Of a stretch of 34,271 nucleotides of DNA, positions 15,312-24,129 are shown in pieces (position 1 is the stretch's first letter; each line of letters opens with the position of its first letter). Made by a program: the position numbers and the translations under genes. The notes under the pieces were generated by a model that saw nothing but the letters and a program-made list of their open reading frames with translations, searched no databases and was not told the DNA's origin. Source of the stretch: Deltaproteobacteria bacterium (GTDB lineage Bacteria; Myxococcota_A; Polyangia; Haliangiales; Haliangiaceae); the NCBI GenBank assembly GCA_020630875.1, contig JAHDIH010000001.1, positions 754,722 through 788,992 of the forward strand, read 5' to 3'.

Positions 15312-17983
15312 CGGTTGCCGATAATATCGTCTACGGCAGTAGTACGAGATGATCTAAGCTTTACGTAGGTGTCGCGAGCATTTTTCAGATGCTCTATTCC
15401 TTCGTTCATCCTGTTTTGTTCGATGAGGTACTTTCCAAGAGACTCTTTGGTGAGAGCGATTTCGAATTTGTCGTCAATCTCCTCAAGGATGTGGAGTGCC
15501 CGCGTAAAGTGCGAGAGCGCGATGTTGTTATCCTCAGCCAACGTCTTTTCCGGATCGAAAAGATTCAAGGTTAAAATTTCCGCAAGCGTTTGATGAGCTT
15601 TGGCTCGTAACGCAGGTTGTTCGCTTTGCTCCGCGATTTCCAACGCTTGTTCTGCGTATTCTCTGGCTGACGAAAGGTCTCGGGTTCGTGCCATGCACAT
15701 TGCTAGCTCGCAAAGCCCCGCAGCCAGTTCCGGTAGTCTCTGATTCTTTTGACAAATCTCGACCGCTTCGTCGATGTAACTTCTGCCTTCTTCGTGTCGA
15801 TTCTTTTGGCGATGAGCGCTCGCCAAACTAATCAGCCCCATCGCTCTGAGCATTGGCGAACCAATGTCCTTGGCTATTTCTAAAACTTCTTTCCAATCAT
15901 CGATAGCGCTCCGCTCGTCGCCTCTTTCGAAGTCAATGTTTGCAATCGCATGCATCGAACGTCCGATTCCCAGTTTGTCGTTTAGTGAATTTCTTAGATC
16001 TAACGACTCTCGGTAGTTACGCCTTGCCGTATCCCATTCTCCCCGACGTTTCTGAATGCTTGCGACTGTTTCAAGAGACACCGCTATCGACCTATTGTCG
16101 CCGTCTAATCGTCGCATGGCGAGGGCTCGACTTGCTCGCTTCATAGCTTCGTTGCATTCGCCGACCTGGAGTAGGACTTGGGCTATGTCGTCAAGGGACC
16201 CAGCGATTCCACGCTGGTCGCCAGTTTGAGCGAATAGCTTTTCACCGCGTGCCAAGTATTCTAGTGACGCCTTTAGGTTACCGCGTTTGCGCCAGATCCT
16301 GCCCATCTTGTTGAAGGCTACAGCTGCTTTGGAGCGCGCGGCCAGCAGCCAAGACAAACGTAACATTTTTTCAAATGCATCGAGTGCGTCTCCGTAGTCA
16401 CCAACCAACTCGTGAACCGATCCGAGGTCATGCCAAATGTGAATCCTCATATCTCGCTCGTGGTCTTTCGTGCAAAGTAACGATTTTTGGTACAGCGAAA
16501 TGGCCCGTTTGTTGAAAAACTCCGATCGTGCTCGGTCGGCAGCTCTGCGATAGCGTCTTGCTGCATCGGCCTCTTTACCAGCTACAAGTAAGTAGTCGGC
16601 AATTCGTTCTTGGATGTCAGCGTTTCTTCCCTCCGGTCTAAGGGCCAACCATCGGGCAATTGAAGTGGCATAGAGCGTTTGCGTTGCTGGCTCGAGCCGC
16701 TTTTTGATTACCGAATGGATGTAACTGGATTTGAACGAGTATTCACGCTGCCCTTGCAGTTGCGGCTCAGCGTTTGGTGAAATCCACTCGCCCATGCATA
16801 GTTGCTCTAAGGCGCTGTATACTTCGCCATGGTCTTGATCTGCAGTATCAATGATGTCTTCTAGTGGTGGTCCGTCCGCCTCCATCAAGGGAATCGCTCC
16901 GCGGCGAACGGCAACCAAGGCGTCGGCCCAAAATGAGCGACCGATCACTGCCGCTTGTTCGATTAGGGTCCGTGCTTCCTTTGGCATGACCTCAAGCCTA
17001 GCTTCTACCAGCTTTTCATATGTGGCTGGTAGTTTGTCGAGCTGAAGCTTAGCATCGTCGACCCCCCAAGTATGGGTACCGGCGGGAACGATAATTTTCA
17101 GTTCCATCAGAAGACGTAAGATGTCCTTTAGAATTTTGGGCGTGCTGCCAATGCGTTCTGCATAGCGCTGTAGTTCGGGAGGAACGTTGTCAAGTTGTCC
17201 GCAAAGCCGTCGAAACAGTGCTCCTCTCTCTTCTATGGTTAACGGAGGCAATTGCAACTGCAGCAATGGCGTTTCACCACCGAGTAGTTCTGGATGTTTT
17301 TCGAACGCGTCGTCACTTCCCGATAAAATGAGAAGAATGGGGTAGGGCCGGAGTCCGGCTCTCAAGTATTGCAAAAGCTGAATCGTTTCTTTGCTTGCTC
17401 TTTCGATGTTTTCGAACGCCAAAATGAGAGGGTTGACTTCACTGTCGGCAGCAAAAAAATCTCGGACGGCAAGAAACATTCGTGAGTCAATTTTGTGAGG
17501 AGCGATAGAGTTATTCTGCTCAGGCAGCGGCAGTCTCAACAGTCGTCTGAGTAGCGTGAAAGCTTGTGGATTTCTTGATTGTTCCGCCATTCTATCCACG
17601 TGGCGTTTGAGGGCGTCGCTCTTTTCGGTGTCGCTTGCCGTAGGGGTAAGGCCTAACCGCTGCATGAGTAACTGGGTGAACGCGGAGTAGGGTTGTGCTG
17701 CTGATCCTGGTTTACCTACGTAGGTCCTTGCGGTAGGAGCGACGATACTCGAGCGTTTCGTTAGTTCTTTAATGATTCGGGACTTTCCTCTGCCAGTAGC
17801 ACCCGTAATGGATACGCATTGCATGGAGCGCAATGATACCGCGCTACGAAACGCTTCGAAAAGCGATGAAATTTGGGCCTCGCGTCCAACGAAACCACCA
17901 TCCAGGTGGTAGGGCATCGCCGTGACTAGGGTGTCCTCGCTCATGACCGGGAGCCTAGCACAGAGCTTGCGATTGGGAATCAC
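15308..17983 (-). CDS. AAA ATPase-TPR regulatory protein
   Basis: An 891-residue protein of the AAA_16/STAND type. FVGREAQISSLFEAF (31-45) is the usual entry to the ATPase domain; Walker A is GATGRGKS (61-68); the Walker B position reads LILAFENIERAS (186-197), where EN replaces the usual ED. A winged-helix-like region lies around residues 320-430, and from about 470 to the end there are ten or so TPR-like repeats for protein binding. This architecture forms the C-terminal half of large PknK-like kinases in myxobacteria; here it stands alone, convergent with a pseudokinase. GTG 17983 has GAAGG three bases upstream; ATG 17944 (MSEDTLVTAM) is an equally reasonable start. Ligand and partner are unknown. 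Confidence 0.8.
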   Translation of the reverse strand: MIPNRKLCARLPVMSEDTLVTAMPYHLDGGFVGREAQISSLFEAFRSAVSLRSMQCVSITGATGRGKSRIIKELTKRSSIVAPTARTYVGKPGSAAQPYSAFTQLLMQRLGLTPTASDTEKSDALKRHVDRMAEQSRNPQAFTLLRRLLRLPLPEQNNSIAPHKIDSRMFLAVRDFFAADSEVNPLILAFENIERASKETIQLLQYLRAGLRPYPILLILSGSDDAFEKHPELLGGETPLLQLQLPPLTIEERGALFRRLCGQLDNVPPELQRYAERIGSTPKILKDILRLLMELKIIVPAGTHTWGVDDAKLQLDKLPATYEKLVEARLEVMPKEARTLIEQAAVIGRSFWADALVAVRRGAIPLMEADGPPLEDIIDTADQDHGEVYSALEQLCMGEWISPNAEPQLQGQREYSFKSSYIHSVIKKRLEPATQTLYATSIARWLALRPEGRNADIQERIADYLLVAGKEADAARRYRRAADRARSEFFNKRAISLYQKSLLCTKDHERDMRIHIWHDLGSVHELVGDYGDALDAFEKMLRLSWLLAARSKAAVAFNKMGRIWRKRGNLKASLEYLARGEKLFAQTGDQRGIAGSLDDIAQVLLQVGECNEAMKRASRALAMRRLDGDNRSIAVSLETVASIQKRRGEWDTARRNYRESLDLRNSLNDKLGIGRSMHAIANIDFERGDERSAIDDWKEVLEIAKDIGSPMLRAMGLISLASAHRQKNRHEEGRSYIDEAVEICQKNQRLPELAAGLCELAMCMARTRDLSSAREYAEQALEIAEQSEQPALRAKAHQTLAEILTLNLFDPEKTLAEDNNIALSHFTRALHILEEIDDKFEIALTKESLGKYLIEQNRMNEGIEHLKNARDTYVKLRSSRTTAVDDIIGNR

Positions 17984-17999
17984 AAACCTTCGTTCTCCG

Positions 18000-18008
18000 T
18001 GATATACA
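18000..18008 (+). promoter_or_regulatory. Extended -10 element before the 2-hydroxyacid dehydrogenase gene
   Basis: TGA followed by TATACA (18003-18008) makes an extended -10. Seven bases separate it from ATG 18016, and no Shine-Dalgarno is present, consistent with a leaderless mRNA. The same AT-rich patch reads TATATC on the other strand (18001-18006) and could serve the divergent AAA-TPR gene. Confidence 0.45.
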
Positions 18009-18015
18009 TTAAACG

Positions 18016-18960
18016 ATGGTGAAAGTAGTTATTGGCGCTCAATTGCCAGCAGAAGTAAGAGCTTCTTGGCCCAAGGCTTGGGAAATCGTGGAGCAGCGAC
18101 TTACTACGCCGGAGCTGGAGGAGCAGTGCCGGGATGCGGATGCCGTAGTTTGCCTTCTCTCCCATCGCATCGACTCGGCATTTTTGGACGCTTGCCAGCG
18201 CCTTCGTGTGGTTGCCAATTATGCGGTGGGCTACAATAATATCGATTTAGACGCGGCTAGTACCCGAGATGTCAAGGTTTGCAATACTCCTGATGTGCTT
18301 ACCGATGCCACGGCAGACTTGGCCTGGACCTTGTTGCTCAGTGCAGCAAGAAGAGTGACCGAAGGGCAAAATTTAATGCGGAGTGGTTCATGGGCCGGCT
18401 GGCAGCCTGACCAACTTCTTGGACAGCGCGTCACCGGAGCTAACCTAGGCGTAATCGGATGGGGACGTATCGGCAAAGCCATGGCGAAGCGGGCAGAGGG
18501 CTTCGGCATGCAGGTTGCTTATTGTTCACCGAGGCACGATCCTTCTACGGACGCTCGGCAAATGCCCTTGCGGAAATTGTTAGAATGGGCGGACTTTGTT
18601 TCCATCCATTGCCCACTGACAGAAGCGACAAAAGGGATGATCGACGCGTCGGCACTTGCGGTGATGAAGTCTACGGCGGTCCTTATCAATACGTCTCGCG
18701 GACCAGTTATCGATGAAACGGCACTTATTGACGCGATTGAGTCACGTCGTATATTTGCAGCAGGAATGGACGTTTACGAGCACGAACCAAAAGTCCCCAC
18801 GGTGTTGCTGAACAGCCCCCATGTGGTACTGTTACCCCATCTTGGTTCCGCTACATTCAATGCCCGACGGGAAATGGCTCGGCTGTGCGGAGAAGCGGTT
18901 CGCGTCGGTATCAATGGCAAGGTTCCTGACAACTGTGTTAACGCAGAGGTATTCCAATGA
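18016..18960 (+). CDS. D-isomer-specific 2-hydroxyacid dehydrogenase (glyoxylate/hydroxypyruvate reductase-like)
   Basis: A 314-residue NAD(P)-dependent dehydrogenase that interconverts a 2-oxoacid and its D-2-hydroxyacid. The nucleotide motif is G148-W-G150-R-I-G153. The catalytic triad is Arg228 (NTSRGP), Glu257 (DVYEHEP) and His275 (LPHLGSAT). The N-terminal YAVGYNNIDLDAAS and TPDVLTDATADL segments are typical of glyoxylate reductases (GyaR-like); hydroxypyruvate or phosphoglycerate as substrate cannot be excluded. Basic residues after the nucleotide loop are not clear enough to choose NADH or NADPH. Its TGA overlaps the next ATG by four bases. Confidence 0.9.
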   Translation: MVKVVIGAQLPAEVRASWPKAWEIVEQRLTTPELEEQCRDADAVVCLLSHRIDSAFLDACQRLRVVANYAVGYNNIDLDAASTRDVKVCNTPDVLTDATADLAWTLLLSAARRVTEGQNLMRSGSWAGWQPDQLLGQRVTGANLGVIGWGRIGKAMAKRAEGFGMQVAYCSPRHDPSTDARQMPLRKLLEWADFVSIHCPLTEATKGMIDASALAVMKSTAVLINTSRGPVIDETALIDAIESRRIFAAGMDVYEHEPKVPTVLLNSPHVVLLPHLGSATFNARREMARLCGEAVRVGINGKVPDNCVNAEVFQ

Positions 18961-20552
18961 GTGACCCCTCTGTTCTAGTATTGATTAGCGGTGACGTTCC
19001 CGCTGTGGTGGCAAGTACGTTGGTGGCCTCGCTCAAAGTGTACGGTGCAAAGGTAACGTTAGACGAAGTCAGTAGTCCAGATGGGTCCACCGTAGAAAAA
19101 GTCTGGAAGATTCTCACAGGAGAATTGTCAGAGAAACGCCTCGAAAAGAGTTGGAGCAAGTCTAACCCCGATGTAGTGGTTGTGTTTGACCCCAATACTG
19201 CGCAAGTCGCAGATGACATGCGCAGCAGTTCTGGAGCTGCCACCGCGATAGTGGCGGTACTTCCAAACTTGCAAATTGCTGCCAGTTGGGGGCAGACCTC
19301 CTGCGACCGGTACCTGTGCATGGACGACGAACTTGCGGTCGATCTCGCGGAGATGGGGGTGGCGAGCGATCTGATCTTACCTATCGGCTTCTTCGCTGAG
19401 CATGAGTTTGCAAGCGCCTCGAAGAAAAAGCGGAAGCTATTGAGGGAGCAACTGGGAATCTCCGCCAAAAAAGTGGTTACGGTAGAGGTAGACGGTCTAG
19501 GTTACGACGAAACGGCCTCAATGGCCAGCCAACTATCTCTCATTGGCGCGGGCAACGTTTTGTATTTGTTTGATGCCGGACATGATGCGGAGGCAGCAGC
19601 AGCGCTGCGGCAAGTTGTTCCCGGTCTGGACATTCAAGCTAAACTATTTGGCGCCACTGGGGATACCCCGTCGTATTGGCGCGCGAGTAACATCGTCGTT
19701 GCAAAACCAGAAGTAGAAGCCGTTTATCGCGCTTCATGCGTTGGAGCTGGCTTTGTGGCGCTAAGTCCAGAGGGGGAAGCTCAGGCCGCGATGGCCCGAA
19801 GCTTGGTTTCTCGCGGTCATCAAATTGCACAGAGTAATTTGCTAGTAGCCTCTGCGATTGAGTCGTCTCTGAAGGTGAGGCAAAGGAAGTCGTTGGGGGA
19901 TGGCGCCCGAAATGCTGCCGCCGCCATTTGGGTTTGTGGCGTGGATGCCAGTGATATCGTTTCAGGCGGACAACAAGCAGCTTCGGCGGAAACCGCCAAG
20001 AAAGTGAAGTCGGTAGTGGCGACAATTAACGCGTACTCCAAAGCTTCATCTACTGCGGGAGGTCTAGAGGATCTATCGGGGGCGTCGAGAACGCCGCGTC
20101 CAAAGGGAAAACTTCCTGACAGCGGAGAACTCACATCGCTTCGAAACTACGTTAGGGCACGTATGAATGCGGCGAGCAAAGCGGTCAATACTGCGAGAGA
20201 CAACGCGAAGAAGTACGCATCTGAAGCGGAGAAAGCCATCAAAGCGAGTGATGACAAAGCAGCAGTCTCGGCAAAACGCAAACACGATAAAGAGAAAGAC
20301 AGGATGCAGAAGTCACTCGCCGAAATGGGACAGCACCAACGTGACCTCAAAGCGCTGGACTTTGCGATTAAAGAGCTCGCATCGATTCCAAAGCCGAACC
20401 AGCGAACCAGCTCTGATGACATGTTAGAAGACTTGAAAAGGCGGTCAGGGCAGACCACGGGATCTACGCCACGAAAGAAAAAGAAGCCCAAGCCGAAAAA
20501 ATCCTCGCTTGACGATGAGCTTGCCGCACTCAAGCGCAAGATGAAAAAGTAG
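18957..20552 (+). CDS. GT-B-like (MGDG synthase/MurG-like) domain with basic coiled-coil tail
   Basis: A 531-residue protein with no precise family that I can name. Residues 1-310 follow the order of GT28/MGDG-synthase-like glycosyltransferases: a strand-rich start, NPDVVVVFDPNTAQVADDM, AIVAVLPNLQIAASWGQTSCDRYLCMDDE, then ILPIGFF and KRKLLREQLGISAKKVVTVEVDG. The catalytic and UDP-sugar residues are not convincing, so a non-enzymatic role is possible. Residues about 370-531 are low complexity: a long Ala/Lys-rich helix likely to form a coiled coil, ending in RKKKKPKPKKSS and KRKMKK. The tail could bind nucleic acid or acidic surfaces. It is coupled to the 2-hydroxyacid dehydrogenase by ATGA. 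Confidence 0.6.
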   Translation: MSDPSVLVLISGDVPAVVASTLVASLKVYGAKVTLDEVSSPDGSTVEKVWKILTGELSEKRLEKSWSKSNPDVVVVFDPNTAQVADDMRSSSGAATAIVAVLPNLQIAASWGQTSCDRYLCMDDELAVDLAEMGVASDLILPIGFFAEHEFASASKKKRKLLREQLGISAKKVVTVEVDGLGYDETASMASQLSLIGAGNVLYLFDAGHDAEAAAALRQVVPGLDIQAKLFGATGDTPSYWRASNIVVAKPEVEAVYRASCVGAGFVALSPEGEAQAAMARSLVSRGHQIAQSNLLVASAIESSLKVRQRKSLGDGARNAAAAIWVCGVDASDIVSGGQQAASAETAKKVKSVVATINAYSKASSTAGGLEDLSGASRTPRPKGKLPDSGELTSLRNYVRARMNAASKAVNTARDNAKKYASEAEKAIKASDDKAAVSAKRKHDKEKDRMQKSLAEMGQHQRDLKALDFAIKELASIPKPNQRTSSDDMLEDLKRRSGQTTGSTPRKKKKPKPKKSSLDDELAALKRKMKK

Positions 20553-20598
20553 CTCGGCGTGATGGCCTACGTCGACGAAGAGTAGCTAGTTTGTTTTT

Positions 20599-21321
20599 TT
20601 ACTCAGGACCTTCTTTGCCCTCAGCAGGAGCTTCTTCTTTGGGCGCTTCTACTTGCCCTTCCTCTAATTCCTTCTCGGTGTCTCCACTGGCACTTTTCTT
20701 CTCTTGCTCTTTGATTTGCTCGGAGTCTGCAGCATCTTCGCGGCGATCGACGCGACCATCAAAGTCCTCGTCGTAAAGAATCGCTACGAGTTTCCCGCCC
20801 ACGTACTGCTCCCATACGTCCGGTTCTTTGTCGGCGTTGCGATCTCGGCGGATGGACTTTAGGCCTTTTTCGTTCCAAATTTCTTTGGAATCGTAATTGC
20901 CATCAAAGTCTGAGTCACGATGCACCTCGATCTTTCGGCCTTTCTCGTTGAAAATATAATAGGCGTCGAACCGACCATCCCAATCAAGATCTACTTTTTC
21001 AAACTCTTTGTTGCCGAGTCGTCCGTAGCCAGTTACCAAATCTTTCTTTCCGTCGTAGTTGAAATCGATTTGTTTGCAACTCAAAAGTTGAATGGCTGCG
21101 CCGTTTTCTTCTTCCGTTCGATACAGTTTCCAAACGTCCGCGCGGTTATCGCGATTCATATCAAACGTTTGGACCCGTTGCTTTTCTGTGTCACAGAGGG
21201 AGCCGTCTACTTTGGCCTCAGCCATCCCACTGGGTTTGGTAGCAGACTTTGAACTCTTCTTTTTGCCGCATCCAAGCGCTAGGGTAGAGATAGCAGCAAC
21301 AATAATAAGCCGATTCAGCAT
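20599..21321 (-). CDS. Lipoprotein with six DxDxDG-like calcium-binding-type repeats
   Basis: A 240-residue protein with a lipoprotein signal peptide (MLNRLIIVAAISTLALGC, lipid on Cys18). Next come six regularly spaced acidic loops: DMNRDNRAD, DFNYDGKKD, DLDWDGRFD, DSDFDGNYD, DRNADKEPD and DEDFDGRVD. They resemble EF-hand/dockerin/thrombospondin-type-3 calcium loops; the fifth lacks the central Gly. The C-terminal 40 residues are Glu/Lys/Pro-rich and probably disordered. It likely sits on the outer membrane or in the periplasm. It is divergent from lepA with 97 bases between the starts. Function is unknown. Confidence 0.8.
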   Translation of the reverse strand: MLNRLIIVAAISTLALGCGKKKSSKSATKPSGMAEAKVDGSLCDTEKQRVQTFDMNRDNRADVWKLYRTEEENGAAIQLLSCKQIDFNYDGKKDLVTGYGRLGNKEFEKVDLDWDGRFDAYYIFNEKGRKIEVHRDSDFDGNYDSKEIWNEKGLKSIRRDRNADKEPDVWEQYVGGKLVAILYDEDFDGRVDRREDAADSEQIKEQEKKSASGDTEKELEEGQVEAPKEEAPAEGKEGPE

Positions 21322-21418
21322 AGGGGTAGACTAACAGCGCCACCGCCGACTGCGCAAGGTCCGCAAAATGCCTAAACGTAACCAAAATTGCAGATAATCG
21401 TGGTACCTAAGGTCCTCG

Positions 21419-23224
21419 ATGGCATCAGTCCCACAAGATAGAATCCGCAATTTTTCCATCATCGCCCACATCGATCACGGAAAGACGACTTTAGCCGATC
21501 GGATCATGGAGCAAACCCGTGCGATCACGGAGCGAGAGCGTAAAGCTCAAATGCTCGACAAAATGGATCTAGAGCAGGAAAGAGGGATTACCATCAAGAG
21601 TCAGGCGGTCCGTCTGGCTTACATCGCTGGCGATGGTAAAGAGTATCAGCTCAATCTTATCGATACTCCCGGCCACGTAGACTTTCACTATGAGGTGTCG
21701 CGGTCGTTGGCGGCCTGTGAAGGAGCTTTACTCGTAGTCGACGCAGCGCAAGGCGTCGAGGCCCAGACGATGGCTAACGTGTACGTCGCTTTGGATAACG
21801 ACTTGGAGATAATTCCGGTGCTTAATAAGATTGATTTACCGGTAGCTCGACCAGACGAGGTCAAAGAGGAAATCGAAGAAATGATCGGACTTCCGGCAGA
21901 TGAAGCCATCCTTACTTCTGCCAAAACGGGCCTGGGAATCGACGAAGTTCTTGAAGCCGTGGTCAACTTGGTCCCGGCACCGACAGGGGATCGAAACGCG
22001 CCACTTAAAGCGCTTATCTTTGACTCTTGGTACGATTCGTTTAGGGGCGTGGTGGTGTTGGTACGAGTGGTAGAAGGCTCGATAAAGAAGGGTACAAAGC
22101 TAAAGTTTTGGACTACTGAGCAGGTCTACGAATGTAACACCGTTGGTTTTTATTCTCCTCACCCGACGGAAGTGAAGTCGTTGAGTGCCGGCGAGGTTGG
22201 CATTCTCTCTGCTTCTATTAAGGATATTACTCATGCTCGCGTTGGCGATACGATTACCGAAGAAGGAAATCCATGCGAGGAAGCTCTACCAGGATTTAAG
22301 ACCGTTCAGCCGATGGTTTTTGCGGGACTTTTTCCCGTGGATTCGAAAGACTACGAATCCCTGAAAGATGCACTGGCAAAGTTGGTCTTAAACGACGCTT
22401 CAGTAACGTACGAGCCAGAAACCTCAGCAGCGCTTGGCTTCGGGTTCCGGTGTGGATTTTTGGGACTTCTCCATATGGAAATCATACAAGAGCGATTGGA
22501 GCGAGAGCATAATCTCGATCTCATCGTTACAGCGCCTTCGGTAATGTATCGAGTGCACAAATCTGATGGAGAGGTACTAGAAGTTGATAACCCGGCGATG
22601 ATTCCTGACGTCGGGCAGTTTAAATCTATCGATGAGCCGATGGTCAACACCGCGATTCATGTCCCCCAGGAGTACATTGGTCCTATCGTCCAGCTCTGCG
22701 AAGAACGGCGAGGTATACAAAAGGGCATCGAATACGGCTCTTCAGGTCGCGTTCAAGTGAAATACGAGCTGCCGCTTGCGGAAATTGTCTTTGGCTTCTA
22801 CGACCGCCTCAAAACTTATACAAGAGGTTATGCATCTTTGGAGTACGAGCCTGCCGGTCATCGTAAGTCAAAGCTCGTGCGGATAGACATTCTAGTGAAC
22901 GGAGAGAAGGTAGACGCGCTATCGATCGTGGCCCATGCCGACACAGCTCAACGGCGCGGGCGGGACTTATGTACCAAAATGAAAGAAGTGGTTCCTCGCC
23001 AAATGTACGATGTCGCAATTCAAGCTGCGATTGGGAGTCGCGTGATATCTCGAGTCACGGTGAAAGCGATGCGAAAAGACGTAACCGCTAAGTGTTACGG
23101 TGGCGATATTTCTCGTAAGCGTAAACTGCTTGAAAAGCAGAAAAAAGGTAAGAAGCGGATGAAAGCGGTCGGTAACGTGGAACTTCCGCAGGAAGCGTTT
23201 CTCACCGTACTCAAGGTGGACTGA
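21419..23224 (+). CDS. lepA: Elongation factor 4 (LepA), back-translocating ribosomal GTPase
   Basis: A 601-residue LepA/EF4, a conserved GTPase that acts on stalled or mistranslocated ribosomes. The GTPase motifs are AHIDHGKTT (16-24), DTPGH and NKIDLP. EF-G-like domains follow, and the LepA-specific C-terminal domain includes [23 protein letters not shown]. The length matches the family. The start is ATG 21419 with AAGG (21409-21412) six bases upstream. A -10-like GATAAT (21393-21398) would give a leader of about 14 bases, but no -35 is visible. It is followed after four bases by signal peptidase I, the classical lepA-lepB order. Confidence 0.97.
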   Translation: MASVPQDRIRNFSIIAHIDHGKTTLADRIMEQTRAITERERKAQMLDKMDLEQERGITIKSQAVRLAYIAGDGKEYQLNLIDTPGHVDFHYEVSRSLAACEGALLVVDAAQGVEAQTMANVYVALDNDLEIIPVLNKIDLPVARPDEVKEEIEEMIGLPADEAILTSAKTGLGIDEVLEAVVNLVPAPTGDRNAPLKALIFDSWYDSFRGVVVLVRVVEGSIKKGTKLKFWTTEQVYECNTVGFYSPHPTEVKSLSAGEVGILSASIKDITHARVGDTITEEGNPCEEALPGFKTVQPMVFAGLFPVDSKDYESLKDALAKLVLNDASVTYEPETSAALGFGFRCGFLGLLHMEIIQERLEREHNLDLIVTAPSVMYRVHKSDGEVLEVDNPAMIPDVGQFKSIDEPMVNTAIHVPQEYIGPIVQLCEERRGIQKGIEYGSSGRVQVKYELPLAEIVFGFYDRLKTYTRGYASLEYEPAGHRKSKLVRIDILVNGEKVDALSIVAHADTAQRRGRDLCTKMKEVVPRQMYDVAIQAAIGSRVISRVTVKAMRKDVTAKCYGGDISRKRKLLEKQKKGKKRMKAVGNVELPQEAFLTVLKVD

Positions 23225-23228
23225 TTCT

Positions 23229-24077
23229 TTGTCAAAACCGGGAGCAATCGAGCGGGAAGTAAAAGGCGCACGCAAAAGGTTGCGCAAACTTTACCAGCGT
23301 CATGGCGTCGGCGTTGCTGATGAGTCTGAACGACCGAAAATCAAGGAAGCACTAGCTTGCGATGGCGAAGGGAAACGTGACCTCGCGGCGTTGCAGGAGC
23401 TAATTTTTCGTTTTTACCCCTTTCAATTTTGGAACTTCTTTGCTGAGGCCGCGCGTATCATCTTTGCGACGGCGGCGGTGATGCTTCTTTTGCGAACTTT
23501 TGCGTGTTCGTTAGTGATCATTCCAAGCGAATCGATGCTACCGACGTTTGTACCCGGCGATTGGGTCGCCATAGAAAAGTTGTCGTACCTCACCAAAGAG
23601 GTGGGGAAGGGCGACGTCATCGTCTACGATAATCCATGTGATGAACGTCAAATGATCAAGCGAGTCGTTGCGGTGCAAGGGGACAAAGTGGCGGTACAGT
23701 GCGACCAAGTTTTTGTTAACGAAACACAAGTTTCGTTGGTTCATGTGGATGCCAGCCTGCCTCCTCGAGAGAACTTTCCAACATCGACTAGTCCCTTTTC
23801 GTGTGAAAGAGAAGATCTGGAGTTAGTGGAAAAGGGGGTAGAAGTGCTTTCAGGCGAAGATTGTGATGCTTTAGGAGTTTACGTGGTTCCCCCAGGCTAC
23901 GTTTTTGCGGTCGGAGACAACTTTCACAACTCAAAGGATTCTCAGTACATTGGTCCGATCCCCAGCTCACGAATTGTTGGCAGAGGGATTGGCGTTGTAT
24001 TTTCTAAGCCACCAGAGGCAGCCCCCTGGGCCTTTTGGAGTTATAACTACGAACGGATGGGTAAGCTAAGCCAATAG
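23229..24077 (+). CDS. lepB: Signal peptidase I, first copy
   Basis: A 282-residue type I signal peptidase, which cleaves signal peptides from exported proteins at the inner membrane. A soluble N-terminal stretch of about 70 residues precedes one membrane helix (about 73-97). Then come the catalytic Ser102 (PSESMLPT), Lys144 (QMIKRVVAVQGD) and the box E motif GDNFHNSKDSQYIGP. Four cysteines lie in the periplasmic part (DNPCDE, VQCDQ, FSCERE and EDCD), which is unusual for this family and may allow disulfides. The TTG start at 23229 follows AAGGTGGA (23214-23221), which is inside the end of lepA. There is a second, different copy directly downstream. Confidence 0.93.
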   Translation: MSKPGAIEREVKGARKRLRKLYQRHGVGVADESERPKIKEALACDGEGKRDLAALQELIFRFYPFQFWNFFAEAARIIFATAAVMLLLRTFACSLVIIPSESMLPTFVPGDWVAIEKLSYLTKEVGKGDVIVYDNPCDERQMIKRVVAVQGDKVAVQCDQVFVNETQVSLVHVDASLPPRENFPTSTSPFSCEREDLELVEKGVEVLSGEDCDALGVYVVPPGYVFAVGDNFHNSKDSQYIGPIPSSRIVGRGIGVVFSKPPEAAPWAFWSYNYERMGKLSQ

Positions 24078-24129
24078 TTAGTTGGTTGCCCGACCGCAAT
24101 AAAAGGAATGCCCTGTCGGTTTAATTATC

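Noticed and set aside
20553..20598. Run of seven T after the coiled-coil gene as a rho-independent terminator
   Set aside because: No stable GC-rich hairpin precedes the T-run; only a weak AGCTAGTTT stretch is present.
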